A stretch of 37,274 bases of DNA from an uncultured Bacteroidales bacterium (GCA_945787885.1 CALZJF010000023.1:1-37274); one strand, 5' to 3'. Numbered from the stretch's first letter, positions 1 to 8,051 are shown. Translations and numbers: made by a program. Notes: generated by a model not told the origin, from the letters alone.

Positions 1-58
1 TATGACGTAATATATTATAAATGAGTCTCTAAACTAAAAATTAACTAAGTATTGATGG

Positions 59-87
59 TTGGCAAATTCGTGCATTGCTGACCTTTG
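59..87 (+). promoter_or_regulatory. Possible promoter of the Fe-S scaffold/GGGtGRT operon
   Basis: A TTG at 59-61 and GACCTTTG at 80-87 are 18 bp apart, close to the Bacteroidetes pattern (TTTG, 19-20 bp, TAnnTTTG) but with G instead of T in the first position of the -7 box. It lies about 110 bp before the first gene. This is a weak match found by eye. Confidence 0.25.
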
Positions 88-197
88 CGTTTATAGAGAT
101 GTAAAGACATTGCGTTATATGCAGGGAATCGTCGTGTAGAAGAGCTGGATGTTTCCTGCTTGAAAGCCGACATCATATATTTTTTCTTAAATAAAAT

Positions 198-899
198 ATG
201 CAGTACACACACGAAGTTCAAAACATGTGTTGCGTGGCCAAAGGCCCCAACCATGGTCCTGCTCCCATTCCCGAGGAGGGAAAGTGGGTTCAGGCAAAGG
301 AAATCAAGGACATCTCCGGTCTTACCCATGGTATTGGATGGTGTGCTCCTCAGCAGGGTGCCTGTAAGCTTACTCTGAATGTAAAGGAAGGCGTTATTGA
401 AGAGTGCCTTGTAGAAACCATCGGATGCTCCGGTATGACTCATTCGGCTGCAATGGCCAGTGAGATTCTTCCTGGCAAGACCATCCTCGAGGCGTTGAAC
501 ACCGACCTCGTTTGTGATGCGATCAACACCGCTATGCGTGAGCTTTTCCTCCAGATTGTCTATGGTCGTACCCAGAGTGCCTTCTCTGAAGGTGGTTTGA
601 CCATTGGTGCTGGTCTTGAGGACTTGGGCAAGGGCCTTATCTCGCAGACTGGTACGCTTTATGGTACGAAGCTCAAGGGTTCTCGCTACCTCCAGCTGAC
701 TGAGGGCTACATCACTAAGATGTATCTTGACGCTGACGATCAGGTGTGCGGTTATGAGTTCGTACACATGGGTAAGTTCATGGATGCCGTGAAGAAGGGC
801 GTTCCCGCCGATGAGGCTCTGAAGAGTGTTACCGGAACATACGGTCGCACGAAGGAGGAAGATGGCGCAGTTAAGTTTATTGACCCCCGTAAAAACTAA
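198..899 (+). CDS. NifU-like iron-sulfur cluster assembly scaffold-type protein
   Basis: A 233-aa cytoplasmic protein with a segment like the NifU/IscU N-terminal domain: GWCAPQQGACKL (residues 48-59), then IEECLVETIGCSGMTHSA (68-85) and an AASEIL-type helix continuing GKTILEALN (93-101). Cysteines at 49, 56, 70, 77 and 106 are candidate cluster or metal ligands. Proteins of this type are encoded directly upstream of GGGtGRT proteins in Bacteroidetes and clostridia and are annotated as Fe-S assembly scaffolds; the actual function is not established. The next gene starts 12 bp after this stop, so the two are surely one operon. The start at 198 was taken because it is the first ATG in the frame; no ribosome-binding site is visible, as usual in this phylum. 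The client protein is unknown; the GGGtGRT neighbour is the obvious candidate. Confidence 0.75.
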   Translation: MQYTHEVQNMCCVAKGPNHGPAPIPEEGKWVQAKEIKDISGLTHGIGWCAPQQGACKLTLNVKEGVIEECLVETIGCSGMTHSAAMASEILPGKTILEALNTDLVCDAINTAMRELFLQIVYGRTQSAFSEGGLTIGAGLEDLGKGLISQTGTLYGTKLKGSRYLQLTEGYITKMYLDADDQVCGYEFVHMGKFMDAVKKGVPADEALKSVTGTYGRTKEEDGAVKFIDPRKN

Positions 900-911
900 A
901 GAGACACAGCT

Positions 912-1931
912 ATGATTCGTGAAGTAAAATTTGAATCCCAAGACCGTCGTATCAAACAGATTCTGGCTTGTCTGAACGCACACGGTATCGCTTCTATTGA
1001 AGAAGCAAATGAAATTTGTGAAAAGGCTGGTCTCGATCCTTACATGACCTGTGAGGAGACGCAGATGATTTGCTTTGAGAATGCAAAGTGGGCTTACGTG
1101 GTAGGTACCGCCATTGCACTCAAGGAGCAGGCTAAGGATGCTGTCGAGGCTGCTAAGTATATCGGCGAGGGCCTTCAGGCTTTCTGTATCCCTGGTTCTG
1201 TAGCTGATGACCGTAAGGTTGGTATTGGCCATGGTGAGCTTGCTGCTCGTCTGCTCTCTCCTGAGACGAAGTGTTTTGCATTCCTCGCCGGCCACGAGTC
1301 CTTCGCAGCTGCTGAGGGTGCTATTAAGATTGCTCAGATGGCCAACAAGTCAAGGCCTGCTGACAAGCCCCTGCGTTGTATTCTCAACGGTTTGGGTAAG
1401 GATGCTGCCATGATTATCAGCCGCATCAATGGTTTCACCTATGTGCAGACCCAGTTTGATTATTTCACTGGCGAACTGAAAGAGGTGAAGCGTGTGGCAT
1501 ACAGCAATGGTCCTCGTGCCGCTGTGAACTGCTATGGTGCTGACGATGTTCGTGAAGGCGTTGCAATTCTTTGGAAGGAGGACGTTGATGTTTCCATCAC
1601 TGGTAACTCCACCAACCCCACTCGTTTCCAGCACCCCGTGGCAGGAACCTACAAGAAGGAGCGCATCCACGCTGGTAAGCCTTACTTCTCTGTAGCTTCT
1701 GGTGGTGGTACGGGTCGTACCCTCCATCCCGATAACATGGCTGCAGGTCCCGCATCTTACGGTATGACAGACACGCTCGGCCGTATGCACTCCGACGCTC
1801 AGTTCGCAGGTTCTTCTTCCGTTCCTGCTCACGTAGAGATGATGGGCTTCCTCGGCATTGGTAACAACCCCATGGTAGGTTGCTCCGTTGCATGTGCCGT
1901 AAACGTAGACCTCGCCCTCAACAAGAAGTAA
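912..1931 (+). CDS. GGGtGRT protein
   Basis: A 339-aa protein with the family signature GGGTGRT at residues 264-270, followed by a conserved C-terminal stretch with AGPASYGMTDTLGRMHSDAQ and a GIGNNPMVGCSVACAVNV end. Cysteines are numerous (for example 20, 35, 47, 54, 92, 121, 156, 207 and two near the C-terminus), which fits a cluster-binding partner of the scaffold-like protein encoded 12 bp upstream. No catalytic fold is recognised and no biochemical role is known to me for the family. A rho-independent terminator 33 bp downstream closes the two-gene operon. Length and both ends look complete. Confidence 0.85.
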   Translation: MIREVKFESQDRRIKQILACLNAHGIASIEEANEICEKAGLDPYMTCEETQMICFENAKWAYVVGTAIALKEQAKDAVEAAKYIGEGLQAFCIPGSVADDRKVGIGHGELAARLLSPETKCFAFLAGHESFAAAEGAIKIAQMANKSRPADKPLRCILNGLGKDAAMIISRINGFTYVQTQFDYFTGELKEVKRVAYSNGPRAAVNCYGADDVREGVAILWKEDVDVSITGNSTNPTRFQHPVAGTYKKERIHAGKPYFSVASGGGTGRTLHPDNMAAGPASYGMTDTLGRMHSDAQFAGSSSVPAHVEMMGFLGIGNNPMVGCSVACAVNVDLALNKK

Positions 1932-1963
1932 TCTGTAAGTAAAACATTTACAAGATAATAAAG

Positions 1964-1997
1964 TCTCCTGTGATCGTAATGGTTGCAGGAGATTTTT
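1964..1997 (+). terminator. Rho-independent terminator of the GGGtGRT operon
   Basis: TCTCCTG (1964-1970) pairs perfectly with CAGGAGA (1986-1992), followed by five T (1993-1997). It begins 33 bp after the GGGtGRT stop codon. Confidence 0.8.
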
Positions 1998-2117
1998 GAA
2001 TTTATATGGCTGAGGGAATGATAAGCAGTGGATTTATTTTATATTTGTTTCTATTGCTCTTCTCCTATCGTTTTCCTGAGTTTGTTGTAATGCGTAAATG
2101 TCTTGCAAGATTAGTTT

Positions 2118-2169
2118 TCAGGTGCCAATTTGGTGTCAGCTTTGGTATTTGTGAAAAAGTGGCACCTGA
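2118..2169. repeat. 10-bp perfect inverted repeat in the gene-free stretch
   Basis: TCAGGTGCCA (2118-2127) and TGGCACCTGA (2160-2169) are perfect inverted copies 32 bp apart. There is no T-run behind either arm, so it is not an obvious terminator. It lies just beyond the broken end of the IS982-type remnant. Apart from this and the transposase remnant, 1998-2702 shows no supported gene. Confidence 0.5.
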
Positions 2170-2192
2170 GAATAGGGTAATTACCTGTGTTT

Positions 2193-2465
2193 TTATCTGA
2201 TATGCTTTGCACAAACAAAACAACAAATGGGAAAACTTTGTATATCGGTGTGTTTTGTCCAAAAGAAATGTTTCAGGCAACGATAGCCTGAATCATGAAA
2301 CAGTATCATGATAAGCATAACTTCTGCCTTTGACATGGTTGAGTTGCGATGATATTGCCGTTTCTTATCTGTTTTCAGTGTATATTTTTCCATTATGGTC
2401 TCAAAAAACTTGCAAAAGTCATCTGCAATACAAAATAATTCTGTAACTTTGTCCTCGGTGATCAT
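2193..2465 (-). pseudogene. IS982-family transposase, N-terminal remnant
   Basis: The minus-strand frame from the ATG at 2465 reads MITEDKVTELFCIADDFC, then KKRQYHRNSTMSKAEVMLIMI and FHDSGYRCLKHFFW, the N-terminal part of the IS982-type transposases common in Bacteroides and Prevotella. Family members are roughly 300 aa; the recognisable similarity here stops after about 69 residues (near 2259), and the frame ends at 2193 with unrelated residues. The DDE catalytic region is missing. This is a dead leftover, and it marks the left side of the accessory patch with the DUF262 and NERD genes. A longer upstream extension of the frame (to 2546) is not like the family and was left out. Confidence 0.7.
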
Positions 2466-2702
2466 AGCGATTATTGTTTGTAATTCTTTGAACTTCAACA
2501 CAATAATGTTACAAAAATTTTCGCTAATCGCCAAAATTTCAAGCACTTATGTTTCGTCGAACTCACGTTATTTACAACTTTAGAAACAAAAGGCAGGAAG
2601 AAACTTTTGAATAAACTGGCATTGTGCCAAAGGCGTTCCTTCTATATACAAAGCATCTACAGTTGATTATATAGTACAAATCATTGGAAATGAACATTAA
2701 AT

Positions 2703-4520
2703 ATGGCAGTAGAATCACACGATAAAAAACTTGATGAACTTTTGAAGATGGTCGAGGATGGTAAAGCTCAGTTACCCGACTTTCAGCGTAGTTGGGTTTG
2801 GGATGACACTAAGATATGCAAACTCATAGAAAGTATCACATCAGGATTCCCAATGGGTGCAGCCATGTTCCTTGCTAATGGCGGCGAGCATGTTCGTTTT
2901 AAGTACCGTAAGTTTGAAGGCGTAGAGTCAACAGCTGAAGTGACTCCTGAATGGCTTGTGCTTGATGGACAGCAGAGATTAACCACTTTGTATCAGGTTC
3001 TCAAAAGCAAAAAGGCGACAAATACACGTTTCGAAACTAATCGTGATACAACAATTAAGCGTTTCTACTACCTTGATATAAACAAGTGCCTTGATCCTGA
3101 TGCTGACCGTCTGGATGCCATTGTATCTGTTTCAGACAAGAAGCAAAGAACAACAGACATCGGTCGTACTGTAACGCTGGATTTATCAACACGCGAGAAG
3201 GAGTTTGAGAATCTTATGTTCCCTCTGAATATCACCTTCTCACCAAATGACACAGATGATTGGAGGTATGACATGGAAGAGTTCTACAACAATGACAGAA
3301 AGTATAGTTTGCTGTTCAGAGAGTTCTCCCAGAAGATATTACGCCCAATCCTTGCCTATTGTATGCCTGTGATTCAACTCGACAAGGAAACACCAAAGGA
3401 AGCTGTATGCCAAATTTTCGAGAATGTCAATACAGGCGGTGTTCCTCTGACAGTATTTGAACTGGTAACGGCAACCTTTGCAGCAGATGGACATGAGCTT
3501 CGTAAAGATTGGGAAGAGATAAAGAGTACGTTTTCTCATAAGGTTAATGGTGAATTGTTGAAGGAGATTACAGGCGCGAACTTCCTTGCGGCAATGACTC
3601 TGCTCGTCTCTTACTATAAGCGTATAGCCTCTGGTGATGACGAACGTGTGGCTGTAACTTGTAAGAAGCGAGACATTCTTAAACTTGAACTTGCTGATTA
3701 CACGAAGTACCATGACGCACTGGTAAAAGGCTTTTGTGACGCTGCTGACTTTTTAGTGCATCAAGGTATCTTCCGTTCAAGAGACCTGCCATATTCTTCA
3801 CAGCTAATTCCACTTGCAGCCATCTTTGCATACGACAACCTTAATGCTAAACATCTAAACCTTGGATGTAACCAAGACTTGCTGGCAAAGTGGTATTGGT
3901 GTGGCGTTATGGGCGAGCTTTATGGCGGTGCGAATGAGGCTCGTTTTGCTCTTGATATTCTCGGTATGTTCCGTTGGATTGATGGAGGTGATATGCCTGA
4001 TACCGTATATAGGTCAAGCATTCAGCCAACACGCTTGCTGACTATGCAGACAAGAAATAGTGCTGCATACAAGGGAATCATGGCACTAATCTTACAGGAT
4101 TCTCCACTTGACTTTATGACAGGCAATCGTATGGATATTGCTTCTTATATTGATGAAGAGGCTGACATACACCATATCTTCCCGGCGTCATATTGTGAGA
4201 AACAAGGTTTCCCAAGAAATAAATGGAACTCTGTCATCAACAAGACCCCTATCTATGCCTCTTCTAATCGCTCAATAGGTGGCCATGCGCCAAGCATATA
4301 CATCGGTACGATGGCTAACAAAGGACTAAATCAAGCCAAAATCCAAGAGGCAATTGTATCTCACAAGATTAACTATTCGCATCTTGCATCAGACAACTTT
4401 GACGCATATTTTATTGATCGTGCCCAACAACTACTCAACCTAATAGAAAAGGCTATGGGTAAGTCTGTATCTGGCAGAGATAGCGAAGATACTATTAGAG
4501 AGTTCGGTGTAAAATTGTAG
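2703..4520 (+). CDS. DUF262/HNH protein, GmrSD-like type IV restriction candidate
   Basis: A 605-aa single-chain protein. The N-terminal DUF262 (ParB/Srx-like, GmrS-type) domain shows LPDFQRSWVW (24-33), the nucleotide-binding-type LDGQQRLTTLY (87-97) and FENVNTGGVPLTVFELV (239-255). The C-terminal DUF1524/HNH nuclease part has DIHHIFP (488-494) and the later KTPIYASSNRS (514-524) with the conserved Asn. This is the architecture of GmrSD-type enzymes, which cut modified phage DNA using nucleotide hydrolysis; that function is known for characterised family members and is inferred here. All visible key motifs are intact and the length is normal. The NERD gene begins 3 bp after its stop. The AT-rich sequence and the IS remnant next to it suggest horizontal acquisition. 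The substrate modification cannot be told from the sequence. Confidence 0.8.
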   Translation: MAVESHDKKLDELLKMVEDGKAQLPDFQRSWVWDDTKICKLIESITSGFPMGAAMFLANGGEHVRFKYRKFEGVESTAEVTPEWLVLDGQQRLTTLYQVLKSKKATNTRFETNRDTTIKRFYYLDINKCLDPDADRLDAIVSVSDKKQRTTDIGRTVTLDLSTREKEFENLMFPLNITFSPNDTDDWRYDMEEFYNNDRKYSLLFREFSQKILRPILAYCMPVIQLDKETPKEAVCQIFENVNTGGVPLTVFELVTATFAADGHELRKDWEEIKSTFSHKVNGELLKEITGANFLAAMTLLVSYYKRIASGDDERVAVTCKKRDILKLELADYTKYHDALVKGFCDAADFLVHQGIFRSRDLPYSSQLIPLAAIFAYDNLNAKHLNLGCNQDLLAKWYWCGVMGELYGGANEARFALDILGMFRWIDGGDMPDTVYRSSIQPTRLLTMQTRNSAAYKGIMALILQDSPLDFMTGNRMDIASYIDEEADIHHIFPASYCEKQGFPRNKWNSVINKTPIYASSNRSIGGHAPSIYIGTMANKGLNQAKIQEAIVSHKINYSHLASDNFDAYFIDRAQQLLNLIEKAMGKSVSGRDSEDTIREFGVKL

Positions 4521-4523
4521 TCT

Positions 4524-4817
4524 ATGTCACAGTTGCTTTTCATCATTGTAGTTGTATTATTCGTTTCCCTTTCCATATTTCTGGCTTGGTACAATTCTCC
4601 AAAGCAGAAAGGAAAGAGAGGAGAAGCGTATATACATAATGTTTTGATGCAACTATCTGACGAATACACCATAATCGATGACGTTATACTGCTTACAGAA
4701 CACGGTACGACTCAGATTGACCATGTTGTTGTATCAAAGTATGGCATAATAGCAATCGAGACAAAGAACTATCGTGGGGAGATATACGGTGATGACAATA
4801 GGAAGGAATGGACTTAG
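4524..4817 (+). pseudogene. Membrane-anchored NERD-domain protein, C-terminally truncated
   Basis: A 97-aa frame. Residues 4-23 form one membrane helix; KGKRGEAYIHNVLMQL (29-44) and TEHGTTQIDHVVVSKYGIIAIETKNYRGEIYG (58-89) are the start of a nuclease-related domain (NERD), including the IDHVV and IETKNY motifs that correspond to the PD-(D/E)xK-like core. Family members normally continue past the EW motif by many residues, whereas this frame stops at EWT. The following bases do not continue the domain in any frame I could read. It begins 3 bp after the DUF262/HNH gene, so the two were probably co-transcribed. It could be a short functional variant, but a 3' deletion is the simpler reading. Confidence 0.65.
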
Positions 4818-4840
4818 ATGATAATAACAAACGTGAACTA

Positions 4841-4870
4841 TAGGTGTAAATGGTGTAAGACTTACACCTA
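4841..4870. repeat. 9-bp perfect inverted repeat after the truncated NERD gene
   Basis: TAGGTGTAA (4841-4849) and TTACACCTA (4862-4870) are perfect inverted copies with a 12-nt loop that itself contains GGTGTAA. There is no T-run. It sits 24 bp after the premature NERD stop, where the domain homology breaks off. Confidence 0.45.
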
Positions 4871-4961
4871 TGTCACGATGAATCACTGATTTCGTATATG
4901 ATAAAGGCGGACTTTTATAGTTCGTTGTAGAGAATCTTGGGAAGAACCTCTTTTGATATTT

Positions 4962-4999
4962 ATCTCCTGCGTGCTGTAAAAGCATGTAGGAGATTTTTT
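4962..4999 (+). terminator. Rho-independent terminator behind the DUF262-NERD cassette
   Basis: ATCTCCTGCGTGCT (4962-4975) pairs with AGCATGTAGGAGAT (4981-4994) with little mismatch over a 5-nt loop, and the 3' arm runs into six T (4994-4999). It separates the accessory cassette from the candidate RNA gene. Confidence 0.75.
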
Positions 5000-5119
5000 A
5001 TGCCCATAAGTGAAGTGTTTTATGCACAGTCCTATTGAAGATTGCGCAAGGTCGATAGGGAAAATAGCGACTTCGTTCAAAAAATCCCAGAAAAGTTTTT
5101 TTATATCAGATTATGTGTC

Positions 5120-5127
5120 TATATTTG
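5120..5127 (+). promoter_or_regulatory. -7 box (TATATTTG) of the candidate RNA gene
   Basis: TATATTTG is an exact match to the Bacteroidetes -7 element TAnnTTTG and is followed by C. At the expected -33 distance there is only a T-run (5096-5102), not a clear TTTG, so the promoter is partial. Expected transcription start is near 5133. Confidence 0.45.
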
Positions 5128-5132
5128 CACCG

Positions 5133-5445
5133 ATTTAAGGTGTGCAGTCCTTCAGAGCTTTTGCTGCGACGACTGCCACGTGCGAGAGAAATACAGTACG
5201 AGTGGCGATTCCCCTGTTCGACCTATCATAGGAGCAGGTTCTATTTGTGATGAGCCTAATATGTTTTGTATTTCCGTTATTGGTCGGCCTGCGTTAGTAA
5301 TTGGATGTAGAAGCGTTTACATCATTTATATATTTGTTTTATTGCGCAGTGCTGTATGGAAATAGTCAAGTTGCAATGCAGAATCTGCTCTTTTTCCATA
5401 AAAAGCCCCGAAACTCCATAGATGGTGTTTCGGGGTCGTTTTTTT
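5133..5445 (+). ncRNA. Candidate structured non-coding RNA, family not recognised
   Basis: About 310 nt lie between a TATATTTG -7 box and a strong terminator, with no credible reading frame. Several local hairpins are visible: GCAGTC (5144-5149) with GACTGC (5171-5176), enclosing a CAG-AGC/GCTG stem; CCAC (5176-5179) with GTGG; CCTGTTC with GAGCAGG around 5213-5235, enclosing CCTA/TAGG; and TATGGAAA with TTTCCATA around 5354-5400. The unit is flanked by the cassette terminator on the left and the convergent rng gene on the right, so it is a stand-alone transcription unit. A 6S RNA-like molecule is one possibility because of size and context. RNase P RNA is unlikely, since the conserved GAGGAAAGTCC-type block is absent. 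No tRNA or SRP RNA signature was seen. Confidence 0.45.
5406..5445 (+). terminator. Strong rho-independent terminator of the candidate RNA
   Basis: CCCCGAAAC (5406-5414) pairs perfectly with GTTTCGGGG (5427-5435), then TCG and seven T (5439-5445). The stretch 5446-5738 up to the convergent rng gene shows nothing I can support. Confidence 0.85.
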
Positions 5446-5738
5446 GCTTTGTCTTGTGGGTTGATTAGACGAGAGTACTACGCATCTTTTGGGCAGGTTT
5501 TATAAGGGTGAAACCGAAAAGGGTAGTGAACGGGCAGAAGCGTTTACTGTAGTTGTTCTTCTGTTAGAGTGCAATAGTCTTGTAATCAGATGGTTAAAAA
5601 CTTTTGTTCGACAAAATTATAGCTTATCCTAAGGCTAAAAGTACAGAAATTAGGAGAAATTGTTGTTCTGATTTCAGAGAGGCTATGAAGCTTTTCCGCC
5701 CGTGATGAGGAAGGGGTAGGGTGAAAGAACGGAATTTT

Positions 5739-7319
5739 TCAGATGTTTTCGTGTTCTTCGCGCATATCAATTTCTTCTCCTTTAGCGTTGTAGAATTGAT
5801 AGCCCAAGAATGGCAGCGACTGATTAGGAATAATGGAAATGCCCATGCTGTAATGCAGCTTCCAGCGTCGCGCAATGCTGAAGAATCCTCGTTTGATGTA
5901 AGCATCTACAAAGGGGTGTACATGCAGGGAGAAACGTTTGATGCCCATTTCTTTTGCCATCATGCGTATCTTCCCCTCCAAAATGTCGATAAAGAGAATA
6001 CTGGCTTTGATAACCCCGGTGCCTCCACACGACGGACAAGTCTCTTCGACCTTAATATCCATGACGGGCCGCACCCTTTGTCGAGTGATTTGCATGAGTC
6101 CGAACTTGGAGAGCGGAAGTATGTTGTGCTTCGCACGGTCTTTCTTCATGTTCTCCACCATTCTCTCGTAGAGTGCTTGCCGGCTTTCAGGTTGCGCCAT
6201 GTCGATAAAATCTACGACGATGATACCGCCCATGTCTCTCAGTCGAAGTTGTCGTGCCAGTTCGTCAGCAGAAGCCAGATTGACTTCGAGCGCATTCACC
6301 TCCTGTCCTTCTGCCGATCGCGAGCGATTGCCCGAGTTGATATCTACCACGTGCATAGCCTCCGTATGTTCAATATACATGTATGCTCCGTGGTGATAGG
6401 TGACGATGCGTCCGAGAGAGGTCTTAATCTGCTTGGTGACGTTGAAATTATCGAAGATGGGAACTTTCCCTTCATAGAATTTTACAACGTTCTGGCATTC
6501 AGGGGCAATCATCCTGACATAGTCTTTTACTTCCTCATAAACATTTCGTTCGTTGACATGAATAGCCTCGAATGAAGGGTTGAAGAGGTCGCGCAAGAGT
6601 CCGACGGTTCGGCTCGTCTCCTCATATACGAGTGTGACTTTGTCTTCCGTTTTTCTGTGTTTGATGCGGCTGACGACGTCGTTCCAGCGTTGTGTCAGGA
6701 TTTCGATTTCCTGTTTCAGTTCCTGTTCGCGTTTGTCTTCAGCCACCGTCCTGATGATGACTCCAAACCCCTTTGGCTTAAGTTTTGTGACGAGTTGTTT
6801 AAGTCTTGCCCGTTCCGCACCGCTTTTGATTTTGGTGCTGACATTGACTTTGTCAGAAAAGGGTATGAGTACGAGGAATCGTCCGGCGAAGGTGATTTCG
6901 CACGTCAGTCGGGGTCCCTTTGTTGAGATAGGTTCTTTGACGATTTGTACGAGAACTTCATCGCCATTATTGACCGTGTTCTGAATTTTTCCGTCCTTCT
7001 CCGTGGCAGGCTGTTTGGCCAGCTTGTGAATAGGAGTTACTTGCCTGTCGGTTCCGGCATACAATGAGAGGAAATGCTCGTATTGCTTGTATCTTACGCC
7101 GAGGTCGAGGTAGTGCAGGAAGGCGTCTTTCTCGTGTCCCACATTGACAAAGCAAGCATTGAGCCCTGGCATGATTTTTTTGATACGTGCCAGATAGATG
7201 TTCCCTACGGAATACTGTTCCGTCCGACCTTCCTTCTGAAATTCCACGAGTTTCTTGTCTTCGAGAAGTGCGATGGAAATGTCGTTTTTCTGAACATCAA
7301 CAATTACTTCGCTTGTCAT
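5739..7319 (-). CDS. rng: Ribonuclease E/G family protein (Rne/Rng)
   Basis: A 526-aa endoribonuclease for rRNA maturation and mRNA decay, acting in the cytoplasm. The S1-like N-terminal part (about residues 35-140) is followed by the RNase H/DNase I-like catalytic core. Asp326 in MHVVDINSG and Asp370 in GGIIVVDFIDM match the metal-binding aspartates of RNase E, and CPSCGG (428-433) is the zinc-link motif. Length fits the short RNase G type without the long scaffold tail of enterobacterial RNase E. The ATG at 7319 was chosen: the frame extends 57 codons further upstream, but that stretch crosses the terminator hairpin and does not look like the family, while MTSEVIVDVQ is a normal start. It follows HU and the COX24-like gene in the same direction. 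No TAnnTTTG box was seen directly before it, so read-through from that operon is likely. Confidence 0.93.
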   Translation of the reverse strand: MTSEVIVDVQKNDISIALLEDKKLVEFQKEGRTEQYSVGNIYLARIKKIMPGLNACFVNVGHEKDAFLHYLDLGVRYKQYEHFLSLYAGTDRQVTPIHKLAKQPATEKDGKIQNTVNNGDEVLVQIVKEPISTKGPRLTCEITFAGRFLVLIPFSDKVNVSTKIKSGAERARLKQLVTKLKPKGFGVIIRTVAEDKREQELKQEIEILTQRWNDVVSRIKHRKTEDKVTLVYEETSRTVGLLRDLFNPSFEAIHVNERNVYEEVKDYVRMIAPECQNVVKFYEGKVPIFDNFNVTKQIKTSLGRIVTYHHGAYMYIEHTEAMHVVDINSGNRSRSAEGQEVNALEVNLASADELARQLRLRDMGGIIVVDFIDMAQPESRQALYERMVENMKKDRAKHNILPLSKFGLMQITRQRVRPVMDIKVEETCPSCGGTGVIKASILFIDILEGKIRMMAKEMGIKRFSLHVHPFVDAYIKRGFFSIARRWKLHYSMGISIIPNQSLPFLGYQFYNAKGEEIDMREEHENI

Positions 7320-7371
7320 GGTTGTAGTGTTGTTGTAGCGTGTCGCAGGCCGTTGTATGGCCCACCTAAAT

Positions 7372-7430
7372 AAAAAGTCAAGAGCCGGCAGCACCTGAGT
7401 TACAGGAATCACTCGCCGGCTTTTGACTTT
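7372..7430 (-). terminator. Terminator between the COX24-like gene and rng (minus strand)
   Basis: On the minus strand AAAGTCAAAAGCCGGC pairs with GCCGGCTCTTGACTTT around a 25-nt loop, and the 3' arm runs into a T-rich stretch (TTTTTATTT). The stem is long and GC-rich at its top. It lies between the 29-aa gene (ending at 7530) and the rng start at 7319, so it could terminate the HU transcript or attenuate rng. Confidence 0.7.
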
Positions 7431-7529
7431 GTCTCTTTTTGATTGACCCTTATGAATTTTTCGCAACGCAAGCATGCGTGCGCAAGGCACATAAAGGTCA
7501 GAGTTTTCATCCGTCAGGATTCAGAGCGA

Positions 7530-7619
7530 TTATTTGCTCTTGTGACGGTTCTTGCGCAGACGCTTTTTGCGCTTGTGCGTAGACATTTTATGTCTTTTCT
7601 TTTTCTTTCCGTTAGGCAT
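7530..7619 (-). CDS. AURKAIP1/COX24-domain small basic protein (ribosome-associated type)
   Basis: A 29-aa frame. It begins MPNGKKKKRHKMSTHKRKKR and ends RLRKNRHKSK, almost entirely Lys, Arg and His. This matches the AURKAIP1/COX24 (DUF1713) family, relatives of mitochondrial mS38 and mycobacterial bS22, found as roughly 30-40-aa proteins throughout Bacteroidetes. The expected role is a small-subunit ribosomal protein; that is inferred from the relatives. It lies 41 bp downstream of HU in the same direction, and upstream of the terminator at 7372-7430. The start is fixed by the family's typical MPNGKK beginning. It is too short for default gene finders and easily missed. Confidence 0.75.
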   Translation of the reverse strand: MPNGKKKKRHKMSTHKRKKRLRKNRHKSK

Positions 7620-7660
7620 AGTGGTGAATATTATTTGTGTGTGACTTAATGAAATTCAGA

Positions 7661-7963
7661 TTATTCCTCTTCCTCTTCAGGTATATCCTTTCCGGCAACC
7701 TTGGCAATAAATGATTTTGCAGGTTTGAATGCAGGAATGTTGTGAGCAGGGATGATTAGCGTGGTGTTTCGCGAGATGTTTCTTGCAGTCTTTTCAGCAC
7801 GCTGTTTGATGATGAAACTTCCAAAACCGCGAAGGTAGATGTTTTCCTCTTTGGCCATATTTTCCTTTACGGTTTCCATAAAGGCCTCAATGGTAGTCAA
7901 GACGGTATAAGATTCTATTCCAGTCTTCTTTGCGATTTCCTTTACGATATCTGCTTTTGTCAT
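7661..7963 (-). CDS. HU/IHF-family DNA-binding protein
   Basis: A 100-aa nucleoid protein. It starts MTKADIVKEIAKKTGIESYTV with the typical helix-turn-helix dimer body, then IYLRGFGSFIIKQRAEKTARN with the GFGSF turn (residues 46-50) leading into the beta arms, NIPAFKPAKSF (75-85) closing the fold, and an acidic EEEEE tail. It is expected to act as a dimer that bends DNA. Length is slightly above the usual 90 aa because of the tail. The gene has its own good promoter 265 bp upstream and is followed by the COX24-like gene and rng. Confidence 0.93.
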   Translation of the reverse strand: MTKADIVKEIAKKTGIESYTVLTTIEAFMETVKENMAKEENIYLRGFGSFIIKQRAEKTARNISRNTTLIIPAHNIPAFKPAKSFIAKVAGKDIPEEEEE

Positions 7964-8051
7964 TGTTTGTTTTTGAGAGTAGGGTTGTAAAGGTCATGGG
8001 GGGAGAAGTCAGTCTGTCAGCCCCTGGATGTTAGTGTGAAAAATAATGCTG

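Noticed and set aside
45-1295. 416-codon minus-strand frame
   Set aside because: Antisense to the Fe-S scaffold-like and GGGtGRT genes; no similarity to a known family.
5042-5365. 107-codon plus-strand frame
   Set aside because: Cysteine-rich, no family likeness, and it starts upstream of the promoter box of the candidate RNA; treated as non-coding.
5133-5445. RNase P RNA
   Set aside because: The conserved GAGGAAAGTCC-type segment and the matching 3' motif are missing.
7320-7490. 57-codon upstream extension of rng
   Set aside because: Crosses a terminator hairpin and lacks family similarity; the ATG at 7319 gives a normal RNase G start.
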